Shown here piece after piece: positions 43,101 through 51,795 of a stretch of DNA of 64,000 bases. Position numbers and translations under genes: made by a program. Every line of letters starts with the position of its first letter. The first letter of the stretch is position 1. The stretch spans positions 38,526 through 102,525 of the forward strand of contig JAZSPU010000018.1 in the NCBI GenBank assembly GCA_045537575.1, written 5' to 3'. The notes beneath the pieces were generated by a model. The model was given only the letters and a program-made list of their open reading frames with translations, did no database searches and was not told where the DNA came from. This DNA comes from SIG607 sp045537575. GTDB lineage: Bacteria > Bacillota > Clostridia > Oscillospirales > Acutalibacteraceae.

Positions 43101-43879
43101 GTTATTTCTTCACAGTCTTTTAAAACCAAATCAGGTTTATCTTCACTTGCCTTCAGGATTTCTTCAGTTGTTTCACCACTCATTACGAGAATACTCAAAA
43201 CCCCTGCATTCAAACCGCTTTTAACGTCGGTATAAATTCTATCGCCGATAACTGCAGTTTGCTCTTTAGAGTATCCTGTTCTGTCCATAGCAAGATAGGG
43301 CATAATGGGTTCGGGTTTACCCACAAGTTCAGGTCTTCTGCCCGTACAGTTATAAATCATTTCGCAAAAACTTCCGCAATCGGGCACACTGCCAAATTCG
43401 GTTGGACACACAACGTCCAGATTAGTGGCGACGTATTTTATATTTTCTTTGGTTAAAAGAATCTCACATACGTCGTGAAGCTTTTTAAAGGTCAGCTCTG
43501 TATCGTTGCCCATAACTATAAGTGTTGTATCATCAACATTTTCGGTAAGGGTAAAGCCTTCTTTAATAAATTCTTCCTTTAAAGAAGCAGTTCCGCAGAC
43601 ATATATTTTTTCATTCGGATATTTGTTTTTAAGATAATAGGTTGTTGCTTGAGAAGAGGTAATAAATTCCACTTCCTTTGCTTCAATTCCTAAATTATTT
43701 AATTTCCTTATATAATCCTTAACACTTTTAGAAGAGTTGTTGGTCATATACATATACATAGCGCCGCTATTCTTTATAGTGCTTAGCAGTTCTTTAGTAA
43801 AAGGATAAAGCTTATTGCCTAAATAAAGTGTTCCGTCCATATCAAATAGATAGAGTTTAATATTTTTAAGTCTGAGCAT
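43082..43879 (-). CDS. HAD-IIA family (NagD/p-nitrophenylphosphatase-like) phosphatase
   Basis: 265 residues from the ATG at 43879 (SD GGAGG, nine bases). HAD motif I Y-L-F-D-M-D-G-T-L, the M-T-N-N-S-S-K-S motif typical of subclass IIA, a C2A cap, G-K-P-E-P-I-M-P with motif III Lys, and V-I-G-D-R-I-Y-T-D. Family members hydrolyse nucleotide or sugar monophosphates; the substrate is unknown. It overlaps the SDR gene by 14 bases and ends the operon. Confidence 0.88.
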   Translation of the reverse strand: MLRLKNIKLYLFDMDGTLYLGNKLYPFTKELLSTIKNSGAMYMYMTNNSSKSVKDYIRKLNNLGIEAKEVEFITSSQATTYYLKNKYPNEKIYVCGTASLKEEFIKEGFTLTENVDDTTLIVMGNDTELTFKKLHDVCEILLTKENIKYVATNLDVVCPTEFGSVPDCGSFCEMIYNCTGRRPELVGKPEPIMPYLAMDRTGYSKEQTAVIGDRIYTDVKSGLNAGVLSILVMSGETTEEILKASEDKPDLVLKDCEEITKALCD

Positions 43880-44705
43880 TGTAAATTTCCTCCGCTTTTT
43901 CAAAAATTCTCTTTATTTCATTACTATCTGTTTTTATTTTACTTAGTTTTGGAAGTCCCCATATATCAAAAAGTCTCGGTCCTATCCAATAAGAATAGGG
44001 AGTACTTTTATCTATACCGCAAAGGGTACTAAGACAGGCTTTTTTAGGCTTCATAAATATAACCTTCATAGGATATTTTATAAGAGCAAAAATCAGTTTA
44101 GGATAGTGATTGGTTATTCCCGTAAAGGTAATTCCGGGGTGAACTATGCTCAGTAGGTCAGGTTCAGCCTTAAAGAGTTCATAAAGCGAAAACATAAGAT
44201 AACGCTTTGCATTGCCGTAAACAAGACTTGCTTTTTTACGGGTTCTAAAATCAAAATCATTTATATCTGTTTTACTGTATCTATGAGCAATACTAGAGGT
44301 AGCAATAACCCTTCCGCCCTTTTCTCTTATTTTGGGCGAGAGTTTTTTAATCATATAATAAGGAGAAATAAAATTTATATGAAATACATTGTCGTAACCG
44401 TTATCGGTTATATATCTTGGAATACTGTAGGCACCCGCATTATGTATAAAATAATCAATATCACTCTTTAAAAGCTCATTAGTCGCACTTTTTACGCTGT
44501 TTATATCTGACAAATCAGCGGTAATATGGGAAATTTGCGCATTACTGAATTCCTTCACTAAATCATTTCTTAAAGCAAGTGATTTATTCTTATTTCTGTC
44601 AACAAGAATTAAATTTGCGCCACGTTTCAAGAGTTCTTTACAAAGCGGAAATCCTATCCCCCCTGTTGCTCCCGTAACTACAACTGTTTTCCCTTTAATA
44701 TCCAT
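43866..44705 (-). CDS. Short-chain dehydrogenase/reductase
   Basis: 279 residues. Cofactor motif G-A-T-G-G-I-G (residues 12-18), D-R in place for NAD(P) choice, H-N-A-G-A-Y, A-T-S-S-I-A-H with the catalytic Ser, and Y-G-N-A-K as the Y-x-x-x-K pair. It resembles the retinol dehydrogenase/WW-domain oxidoreductase-like subgroup. The substrate cannot be inferred. SD TTAGGTG. Flanked by ddh and the HAD-IIA gene. Confidence 0.85.
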   Translation of the reverse strand: MDIKGKTVVVTGATGGIGFPLCKELLKRGANLILVDRNKNKSLALRNDLVKEFSNAQISHITADLSDINSVKSATNELLKSDIDYFIHNAGAYSIPRYITDNGYDNVFHINFISPYYMIKKLSPKIREKGGRVIATSSIAHRYSKTDINDFDFRTRKKASLVYGNAKRYLMFSLYELFKAEPDLLSIVHPGITFTGITNHYPKLIFALIKYPMKVIFMKPKKACLSTLCGIDKSTPYSYWIGPRLFDIWGLPKLSKIKTDSNEIKRIFEKAEEIYNAQT

Positions 44706-44728
44706 AAAAAAGCACCTAACTATATAGC

Positions 44729-45712
44729 TTAAAGAAGTTCAGCACGGAGTTGTTCTGATGATTTATCGGACAAATACGAAGGAGCAATATCAAAGACGGT
44801 TTTGCAGCCAAACGATTTTTCTAAATAAAGTCTATAAACTGCACGAGCATAAGCCGCAATAACGCTGGCTGTAAATTCGGGATTAGAATCAAGCTTAAGG
44901 CTATATTCTATAATATGGCTGTTTTCGTTATCAAAGCCTGTTTTACCGCTTCTGATTACAAAACCGCCGTGAGCAATACCGCTATGGTCACGCTTCATTT
45001 CTTCTTCGCTTATAAAGTGTACAATTGTGTCATAGTCGGCAAAATAGTTAGGCATAGTTTTGATTTCTTCTTCAATTTTTACTTTATCTGCGCCTTCCTC
45101 AGCCACAACAAAACATTCTCTTAAATGCTTATCTCTGGTAGTAAAATCGGGATTAGCGCCGCTTCTGACTAAAGATAGAGCTTCATCCTTAGGAATAGTG
45201 TACTGACGGGCATCCTTTACGCCCTCAATTCTTCTTATTGCATCAGAATGTCCTTGGCTTACGCCCTTACCCCAGAATGTATAATCCTTTCCGTCGGGAA
45301 GTACACACTGAGCATAAAGACGATTAAGAGAAAACATACCCGGATCCCATCCTGCAGAAATAAGCGCAGTTTTACCGCCTTCTTTTGCAGCTAAGTCAAC
45401 ATTCTCGAAATGAACGGGAATTTTAGCGTGTGTATCAAAGCTATCTACAACGTTAAAAAGCTTCGCAAGTTCGGGAGTTTGCTCCGGAAGGTCGGTTGCA
45501 CTGCCTCCGCAAAGTATCATTACGTCTATTTTATTTTTCCAAGTTTCAACGTCACTTACGTGAACAACGGGAACCTTTTCGGTTCTTATTTTAAGGTCTT
45601 CAGGATTTCTTCTTGTAAAGACAGCAACAAGCTCCATATCAGCATTTTTTCTTATTGCCGCTTCAATACCTCTGCCGAGGTTTCCGTAACCGAAAATACC
45701 TATACGAATCAT
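44729..45712 (-). CDS. ddh: meso-Diaminopimelate D-dehydrogenase
   Basis: 327 residues. Starts I-R-I-G-I-F-G-Y-G-N-L-G-R-G with the NADPH Rossmann motif, then L-C-G-G-S-A-T-D-L-P, N-V-V-D-S-F-D-T-H, G-W-D-P-G-M-F-S and W-G-K-G-V-S-Q-G-H-S-D-A, which are hallmarks of Ddh. It converts tetrahydrodipicolinate to meso-DAP in one step for lysine and peptidoglycan, bypassing the acylated routes. No other lysine gene is adjacent. SD AAGGAG. A membrane-anchored SGNH gene ends 5 bases upstream. Confidence 0.93.
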   Translation of the reverse strand: MIRIGIFGYGNLGRGIEAAIRKNADMELVAVFTRRNPEDLKIRTEKVPVVHVSDVETWKNKIDVMILCGGSATDLPEQTPELAKLFNVVDSFDTHAKIPVHFENVDLAAKEGGKTALISAGWDPGMFSLNRLYAQCVLPDGKDYTFWGKGVSQGHSDAIRRIEGVKDARQYTIPKDEALSLVRSGANPDFTTRDKHLRECFVVAEEGADKVKIEEEIKTMPNYFADYDTIVHFISEEEMKRDHSGIAHGGFVIRSGKTGFDNENSHIIEYSLKLDSNPEFTASVIAAYARAVYRLYLEKSFGCKTVFDIAPSYLSDKSSEQLRAELL

Positions 45713-45717
45713 AATAA

Positions 45718-47040
45718 TTACTCCTTATCAGTTTTAGAGGATTTCTTTTTAAGAATTAATAACACTGCAACTACACCGGCGAGTAAAACAGCAGAACCTA
45801 TTACATAATAAATCCAAGAATTATTTTTGTCATTGTCATTATCATTTTCATTTTCCTTGTTTTTATCGCTTTCATTAACAGAATAATGCTCTACTTCAAT
45901 CTTTTTAAAAGCATTTTCTTCATATGAAGTCACAGTACTGGGTAGCTTAACCTTTTTAACGCCTTCAACGTACTTAAATGCGGTTTCATCAACACTTATA
46001 ATTGGCTGATCTCCCCATTTTTCAGGAACTTCCACTACACCGTCAGCAGCAACCTCACCCATATAGTGAACAAGTTTTACACCCTTTTGCTCGGTATCGG
46101 CATTTTCAAAGGGAACTGCTCGCCAGTCACCTATTACACATTGTACCTCGCCCGTAACAACTTCGTGAGCAATTTGGCGCAATACCATCGTTTCTTCATC
46201 GCTAAACAGACCGTATTCGGCACAGGTGGTGTTTCGGCAGTCAAGTCCTAAAACCTTTTCTGTCCAAACACAAGCCGCAATATATTTTCCTCTCGCATTA
46301 AGATGGTCAATATTATCATTATAAAGCGCACCGTTGGCGCATTTATCAATTCTACCCAAATTCTCGCCTTCAATATAAAAATCACCGAAGCCGTATTCAT
46401 CCTTAGCAAGCTGAATAGCTTTGCCTACAGGAATTATATCTTTTTCGGGATCAAGACCGATTTTTTCTGCCGCTTTAACGTAGCTTTCCTCAATACGATT
46501 AAACATATCAAGACTGCTTTTATAGTTTACCTTCCAATACGGGCCGTTGCCTAATGCGTCCAATTCACAAAATGACCAGGTTTGGTGAATAAGTATTTTT
46601 GCCTGAGGCTGATGCTTTTTAATTATTTTGTAAAGCTCGGTAAGATGCGGCTCATACGTAGAAAATGTAGTAGCCGGTCCGGGACCCTGCTGAATGGTAA
46701 TATAATCAAATTTATGAAGTGCAAAGGCTTCCTTCATAGTATTTTTATTTGGAGCGCTTACGTTAACACCGTCGGTATAAAACTCGTATTCCTCAGCATC
46801 GTTTTTATAATGCTGAACGTGACGCTCTAAAGGACAACCGTCATCATAAAGACTGGTTACCGAAACCTTTTTGTCAAGACCGTAAACTATGGGGGTTAAA
46901 TATTCTACTGCATTATTTGAATAACTGTTACCAATTGCAAGAATATAAACGGTATCATCATCTTCCTCTGCAGCAGCAGGTAAACAAAACATACTAAGCA
47001 TAAAAAGTACACATAGCATTAACGATATAATCTTTTTCAT
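45718..47040 (-). CDS. Membrane-anchored DUF4886-type SGNH hydrolase (second copy)
   Basis: 440 residues, same architecture as the protein at 40552-41877. Signal peptide about 1-24, SGNH domain with G-N-S-Y-S-N-N-A-V-E-Y-L and D-N-I-D-H-L-N-A-R-G-K, BspA-like segment, an N/D/E/K-rich linker (about 393-408), and a C-terminal membrane helix with a basic tail. Long stretches, such as that around Q-Q-G-P-G-P-A-T-T-F-S-T-Y-E-P, are identical between the two. Unlike the trio it sits in the typA operon, between a radical SAM gene and ddh. SD AAGGAGAGG. Confidence 0.85.
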   Translation of the reverse strand: MKKIISLMLCVLFMLSMFCLPAAAEEDDDTVYILAIGNSYSNNAVEYLTPIVYGLDKKVSVTSLYDDGCPLERHVQHYKNDAEEYEFYTDGVNVSAPNKNTMKEAFALHKFDYITIQQGPGPATTFSTYEPHLTELYKIIKKHQPQAKILIHQTWSFCELDALGNGPYWKVNYKSSLDMFNRIEESYVKAAEKIGLDPEKDIIPVGKAIQLAKDEYGFGDFYIEGENLGRIDKCANGALYNDNIDHLNARGKYIAACVWTEKVLGLDCRNTTCAEYGLFSDEETMVLRQIAHEVVTGEVQCVIGDWRAVPFENADTEQKGVKLVHYMGEVAADGVVEVPEKWGDQPIISVDETAFKYVEGVKKVKLPSTVTSYEENAFKKIEVEHYSVNESDKNKENENDNDNDKNNSWIYYVIGSAVLLAGVVAVLLILKKKSSKTDKE

Positions 47041-47052
47041 ATTTACCTCTCC

Positions 47053-47907
47053 TTAAAAATCGGGAATAAGTTCAGTTGTTGCGCTGTTTCTTTCCTGAAT
47101 ATAGACGTTTTCTAGGTTTTTACCCATTAGGTAATCAAGAACTTTTTCATATTCACGATTAGTAATTTTGCGGTTTATTTCGGGAAAGTCTTTAGCCCTT
47201 GCTAAAGGCACGTATTGAGACATTATACTGAGCACTGCATTCGGAGTATTATCACTAAACCAGTCAATAACCTTTATGGCTTCTTTGGTAGCAAGGGGTA
47301 AAACAAGATGTCGGACAATTAGTCCTTTTTGCATAATACCGTTTTTATTTAACTTCGGTTTTCCTGTAAGCGAATAGGCAGTTTTTATAGCTTTTTCTGC
47401 CTTTTCGAAGTAATCATAAGCACCGCTATATTTTAAAGATTTCTCACCGCTAATATATTTTAAATCCATTAAATAGATATCAAATATGTTTTCGTTTATC
47501 ACTTCAAAGTTATCGTATCCCGAACTGTTATATACAAGGGGTATTTTGGGATGATAGATATTTAGCGCCTCTTTTATAGCCCAAATAAAATGTGTAGGAT
47601 TAACAAGGTTAATATTATGAGCGCCCATATCCTCAAGTTCTTTAAATATCTGAGCAAGACGCTGGGGAGTTATCCTTTCCCCTTTTCGCTTGTGGCTGAT
47701 TTCCTCGTTCTGACAAAAAACACAGTTAAGACTGCAGGAGGAAAAGAAAACCGTACCGCTTCCATTCTGACCGCTTATTGAAGGCTCTTCACCGAAATGC
47801 AACATAAAACGGGCAACAACGGGATAAAGCGGCATACCGCAGTAGCCCTCTCCGGTTAATTCATCTCTTTGGGCGTTACACCTTCTCGGACACGCGTTGC
47901 ACAGCAT
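47053..47907 (-). CDS. Radical SAM protein of the PflA-like COG1313 group
   Basis: 284 residues from the ATG at 47907, six bases after AAGAAGG; in-frame ATGs upstream are too close to that site. N-terminal C-N-A-C-P-R-R-C gives an extra cysteine cluster; radical SAM motif C-S-L-N-C-V-F-C-Q-N (about residue 61) follows. Related to pyruvate formate-lyase activating enzymes, but no glycyl-radical enzyme is next to it, so the target is unknown. The gene overlaps the exonuclease gene by 32 bases, indicating translational coupling. Confidence 0.85.
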   Translation of the reverse strand: MLCNACPRRCNAQRDELTGEGYCGMPLYPVVARFMLHFGEEPSISGQNGSGTVFFSSCSLNCVFCQNEEISHKRKGERITPQRLAQIFKELEDMGAHNINLVNPTHFIWAIKEALNIYHPKIPLVYNSSGYDNFEVINENIFDIYLMDLKYISGEKSLKYSGAYDYFEKAEKAIKTAYSLTGKPKLNKNGIMQKGLIVRHLVLPLATKEAIKVIDWFSDNTPNAVLSIMSQYVPLARAKDFPEINRKITNREYEKVLDYLMGKNLENVYIQERNSATTELIPDF

Positions 47908-48775
47908 TTTCATCCTTCTTTTCAACCGCTTTCGGTTCAATAATTTTCTTTTTAACTATAAGGTCGTCAAAGGTCTTTTTAAAGGACACTCTGCCTATGA
48001 ACATTCTTTTACATTCACTGCATCTGAAATTAGCGGAAAACCAACCGTTTCTATACTTCCAACCTGTAACGCATTTTGCAGTATTAAGACATTTATCACA
48101 GGTAAAAACAAGATGTTCAGGCTTGATTTTATCGTCTTTAATATTAGAAAGCGTATAGGACTTAAAGGATAAGCGTCTGAAAAATTCAGGATTAGCAGCA
48201 TCCTTAATATAGGTCTGCATTTTATCGCTGTTATAAAAGCGTTTTAACAGCGCCACAGATAAAAGACAGTCGTCCTTTGCATTATGAAGCTCCAGCCCCT
48301 CAGCCGATATACCGAGACGTTCAGCCGCGCTTGAAAGAGAAATTTGAGATTTAAGCTCAAAACCCACGCTCCTCATTTCATTTTGAACATAGCTTTGCAA
48401 ATCGGCATATTTTTCAATACGAAAACGGGTAGAAGGAGTAAGCAGATATTTACAGTTTTCAATAATGGTGTAAAGGTCGCTTGTACTCCAGGTCATAGTA
48501 AGGGTTTCTTTACCTGCCCAATTGTTATACATTTCAACAGCTCTAACCAGCGGAACGCCCTTTCTCATTTCATCACTTGTAATGCCCGTCAGTTCAACAA
48601 AACGTCTGGTAAGCTTTTTGGAAAGAGCGCTTTTAACAGTAACCGAAAAGGTATCAATTATATTACATTCGCTGTCAAGCTTAACTGCGCCTATCTGTAT
48701 AATCTGATTTATGAATTTTTGGTTTTTAACGCTATATGCGCTGTCCCATTCAAGATCAAGAATTATAATATTCAT
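47876..48775 (-). CDS. DEDD-family 3'-5' exonuclease with C-terminal zinc-ribbon-like domain
   Basis: 299 residues. Exonuclease domain 1-185 with I-L-D-L-E-W-D (Asp/Glu of Exo I), F-V-E-L-T-G-I-T, and H-N-A-K-D-D-C (Exo III). This resembles ERI-1/KapD-type enzymes rather than polymerase epsilon subunits. Residues about 220-260 carry two C-x-x-C pairs (C-D-K-C and C-S-E-C), a likely zinc ribbon. Possible RNA trimming role. The start overlaps the typA stop (TAATG) and has no SD site of its own. Confidence 0.85.
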   Translation of the reverse strand: MNIIILDLEWDSAYSVKNQKFINQIIQIGAVKLDSECNIIDTFSVTVKSALSKKLTRRFVELTGITSDEMRKGVPLVRAVEMYNNWAGKETLTMTWSTSDLYTIIENCKYLLTPSTRFRIEKYADLQSYVQNEMRSVGFELKSQISLSSAAERLGISAEGLELHNAKDDCLLSVALLKRFYNSDKMQTYIKDAANPEFFRRLSFKSYTLSNIKDDKIKPEHLVFTCDKCLNTAKCVTGWKYRNGWFSANFRCSECKRMFIGRVSFKKTFDDLIVKKKIIEPKAVEKKDENAVQRVSEKV

Positions 48776-50595
48776 TACTTTTTATTTCTCGATTCTGCCT
48801 TCATACGAAGTTCTTTATTAAGAATTCGTTTACGAAGTCTGATATTTTTAGGAGTGATTTCTACAAGTTCGTCTGTTTTTATAAATTCAAGCGACTGTTC
48901 AAGACTTAAAACAGAATGAGGAACAAGTCTTAATGCATCGTCACTGCCTGATGCACGAGTGTTAGTAAGCTGTTTTTTCTTACAAACATTGCATACTATA
49001 TCTTCGTTCTTGGGATTTTCGCCCACAATCATACCTTCATAAACAGGCACACCGGGACCTATAAAAAGTCTTCCTCTGCTTTGAGTATTAAATAGTCCGT
49101 ATCCCGTAGATTCGCCGTCCTCATGAACTATAATCGAACCGGTATTTCTCTGTTCGATTTCGCCCTTGAAGGGTTCGTAGCTGGAGAACACGTGACTCAT
49201 AATTCCGTTACCGTTGGTATCGGTCATAAACTGACTTCTATAGCCTAAAAGTCCACGGGAGGGAATTAAAAACTCAAGATGGGAGGAGCCGCCTTCACGG
49301 GTACCCATATTTTTTATTTCTGCTTTTCTTGTGCCGAGTCTTTCCATAACGGCGCCCACATATTCCTCGGGTACTTCTATCATAAGAAGTTCAATAGGCT
49401 CTAAAAGAACACCGTCCTCGTGTTTATAAATAACCTCGGGAGGAGAAACCTGAAATTCATAGCCCTGTCTTCTCATAGTTTCTATAAGAATAGAAAGATG
49501 CAGCTCACCTCTGCCCGACACCTTAAAGGTATCAGCCGAATCGGTTTCCTCTACTCTAAGGCTTACGTTGGTTTCCACTTCTTTGAAAAGGCGGTCACGA
49601 AGGTTACGGGAGGTAACGAATTTTCCGTCCTTTCCTGCAAAGGGAGAATTATTTACCATAAAGTTCATAGAAAGAGTAGGTTCATCTATTTTAACGAAAG
49701 GCAGCGGCTCAATGTGTGAAGGTTCGCAGGCAGTTTCTCCTATATTAAGGTCATTTACACCTGCAACCTGAATTAAATCGCCTACTTTGGCAGTTTCGGT
49801 TTCTACACGGCGAAGTCCTTCAATCATAAAGAGCTTTGCAATACGTGTTGTGGTAGTAGTTCCGTCACGATGCGAAAGTACAACGGTATCACCGCTTTTT
49901 ACACTTCCGCGTTCTACTCTGCCCACACCGATTCTGCCAAGATATTCGTCATATTCAATATTAGAAAAAAGTATCTGTAAGGGTTTATCAATTTCGCCTT
50001 CGGGAGCATCAATTTCTTTGACAATTGTATCAAACAAAGGCTGTAAATCGGTACCGGGTGTTTCATCAAAGGATGCATACCCGTCTCTGCCCGAAGCATA
50101 AACTACGGGGAATTCAATTTGGTCGTCATCAGCGCCGAGTTCAATAAACAAATCAAGAACCTCATCCACAACTTCAGCAGGACGCGCCATAGGTCTGTCA
50201 ATTTTATTTACAACTACAATAGCCTTTTTGCCAAGCGCCAATGCCTTTTTAAGAACAAAACGAGTCTGGGGCATACAGCCTTCAAATGCATCAACAAGCA
50301 GTACAACACCGTCAACCATCATAAGAATACGCTCAACTTCACCACCGAAATCAGCGTGTCCGGGAGTGTCAACGATATTAATCTTAATATCCTTATAATA
50401 AACACTTGTAATTTTAGAGAGAATGGTAATTCCTCTCTCTTTTTCAAGGTCGCCCGAGTCCATTACTCTTTCATCAACTACTTCGTTGCTTCTAAAAGTA
50501 CCGCTCTGCTTTAAAAGCTGATCAACAAGTGTGGTTTTACCGTGGTCAACGTGGGCTATTATTGCTACGTTACGTAAATTTTCGATTTTTGCCAT
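48775..50595 (-). CDS. typA: Translational GTPase TypA/BipA
   Basis: 606 residues. G1 A-H-V-D-H-G-K-T-T (residues 14-22), effector region R-G-I-T-I-L, D-T-P-G-H, N-K-I-D-R, then EF-G domains II, III and V and the BipA-specific C-terminus. It binds ribosomes and aids 50S assembly and stress adaptation. A perfect TTGACA/TATAAT promoter precedes it and AAGAAGGAAG serves as SD. It leads an operon with the exonuclease, radical SAM, SGNH, ddh, SDR and HAD genes. Confidence 0.97.
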   Translation of the reverse strand: MAKIENLRNVAIIAHVDHGKTTLVDQLLKQSGTFRSNEVVDERVMDSGDLEKERGITILSKITSVYYKDIKINIVDTPGHADFGGEVERILMMVDGVVLLVDAFEGCMPQTRFVLKKALALGKKAIVVVNKIDRPMARPAEVVDEVLDLFIELGADDDQIEFPVVYASGRDGYASFDETPGTDLQPLFDTIVKEIDAPEGEIDKPLQILFSNIEYDEYLGRIGVGRVERGSVKSGDTVVLSHRDGTTTTTRIAKLFMIEGLRRVETETAKVGDLIQVAGVNDLNIGETACEPSHIEPLPFVKIDEPTLSMNFMVNNSPFAGKDGKFVTSRNLRDRLFKEVETNVSLRVEETDSADTFKVSGRGELHLSILIETMRRQGYEFQVSPPEVIYKHEDGVLLEPIELLMIEVPEEYVGAVMERLGTRKAEIKNMGTREGGSSHLEFLIPSRGLLGYRSQFMTDTNGNGIMSHVFSSYEPFKGEIEQRNTGSIIVHEDGESTGYGLFNTQSRGRLFIGPGVPVYEGMIVGENPKNEDIVCNVCKKKQLTNTRASGSDDALRLVPHSVLSLEQSLEFIKTDELVEITPKNIRLRKRILNKELRMKAESRNKK

Positions 50596-50631
50596 TTTAA
50601 GACTTCCTTCTTAGAGTTAGTTAACTAAATA

Positions 50632-50659
50632 ATTATATCACAAATATGAAATATGTCAA
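50632..50659 (-). promoter_or_regulatory. typA promoter
   Basis: TTGACA (50654-50659), 16-base spacer, TATAAT (50632-50637) on the minus strand, both boxes perfect. The -35 box overlaps the last codons of the hydroxyacid dehydrogenase. Confidence 0.88.
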
Positions 50660-51600
50660 ACTGTATTAATGGGTTTTCCGTTCACAAACGCCTCGATATT
50701 TGAAGTAACTACTCCCATAAGTCTTTTTCTTGTTTCAAGACCTGCCCACGCTATATGAGGAGTGATTATACAATTTTCGATATTTAAAAGAGGACAATCT
50801 TTATCCATAGGCTCTTTTCTTAGCACGTCAAGTCCTGCACCGAGAAGCTTACCCGAAAGTAAAGCATCCTTTAAAGCAAATTCGTCAACTATACCGCCAC
50901 GGGCAGTATTGATAAACACAGCGCCGTTTTTCATCTTATCAAAAGCGTTTTTGTTCATTAGATTTTCGCTTTCTTTATTTAAAGGACAATGTAGTGATAC
51001 AATATCGCTTCTGCTTAAAAGCTCATCAAATGAAACCTGTTCAATTCTTTCATCACTTATTTTGCTTCTTTTGTAAACCAACACCTTCATACCAAAAGCA
51101 AGGGCAATATCGGCAACTCTTGAACCAATGCTTCCAAGTCCTATAAGTCCCATTGTCTTACCGTGAAGCTCGTATAAAGGAATGGGGAAATAAGAAAAAG
51201 TACGGCTCTTAACCCAGTCCCCTTCCTTAACGGTTTTGTTATAATCACTTACTCTGCAAAGCAGTTCCAAAATAAGCGCAAAGGTATGCTGTGCAACCGC
51301 TTCAGTCGAATAGGAAGGCACGTTGCATACAGCAATGTTATGGCTGTGGGCATACTCAATGTCAATATTATTAAAGCCTGTGGCAAACAGCCCGATATAT
51401 TTTAAATTTGGGGCTTTCTCCATAACCTCTGCGGTCATAGGGGTTTTGTTGCACAAAACTATGTCGGCATCCTTTATACGTTCAGCCGTCTCTTCGGGAG
51501 CAGTAAGGTCATATATAATAACCTCGCCGAATTTATTAAAGACATCAAAAGAAATATCTCCACCCGTAACGGTAGCGGCATCAGTAATAACAATTTTCAT
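50656..51600 (-). CDS. D-isomer-specific 2-hydroxyacid dehydrogenase
   Basis: 314 residues from the ATG at 51600 (SD GGAGTGA). NAD domain G-L-I-G-L-G-S-I-G-S-R, N-T-A-R-G-G-I-V-D-E with the catalytic Arg, a Glu at V-L-R-K-E-P, and P-H-I-A-W-A-G with the catalytic His. The H-I-A-W-A region points to the glycerate/hydroxypyruvate reductase subgroup. It has its own promoter just below the palindromic element and appears monocistronic. Confidence 0.88.
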   Translation of the reverse strand: MKIVITDAATVTGGDISFDVFNKFGEVIIYDLTAPEETAERIKDADIVLCNKTPMTAEVMEKAPNLKYIGLFATGFNNIDIEYAHSHNIAVCNVPSYSTEAVAQHTFALILELLCRVSDYNKTVKEGDWVKSRTFSYFPIPLYELHGKTMGLIGLGSIGSRVADIALAFGMKVLVYKRSKISDERIEQVSFDELLSRSDIVSLHCPLNKESENLMNKNAFDKMKNGAVFINTARGGIVDEFALKDALLSGKLLGAGLDVLRKEPMDKDCPLLNIENCIITPHIAWAGLETRKRLMGVVTSNIEAFVNGKPINTV

Positions 51601-51630
51601 AAAATTCACTCCATATTTTTTTATAGAATA

Positions 51631-51659
51631 ATTTTATAATATTGTCGCCATTATGTCAA
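51631..51659 (-). promoter_or_regulatory. Promoter of the 2-hydroxyacid dehydrogenase
   Basis: TTGACA (51654-51659), 17-base spacer, TAAAAT (51631-51636) on the minus strand. The -35 box ends one base before the palindromic element. Confidence 0.8.
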
Positions 51660-51711
51660 GAAGGAGCTAGGTGTATCGCGTTGCGATACGGGGATTAGGG
51701 ACGAGGGAAAA

Positions 51712-51740
51712 GTAGGGGCGGATGCACACATCCGCCCGTT
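51712..51740 (+). repeat. Palindromic repeat, copy 1
   Basis: GTAGGGGCGGATG, a short loop, then CATCCGCCCGTT. The stem GGGCGGATG/CATCCGCCC is perfect. Confidence 0.8.
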
Positions 51741-51766
51741 AAAACAATATTATTTCATCAAAATAA

Positions 51767-51795
51767 AACGGGACGATGTGGGCATCGTCCCCTAC
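51767..51795 (-). repeat. Palindromic repeat, copy 2 (inverted)
   Basis: Read on the minus strand: GTAGGGGACGATG, loop, CATCGTCCCGTT. It has the same length as copy 1, and the changed stem bases are matched by changes on the other arm. It is followed by GTTTTATTTT on the minus strand and may terminate the his operon. Confidence 0.8.
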
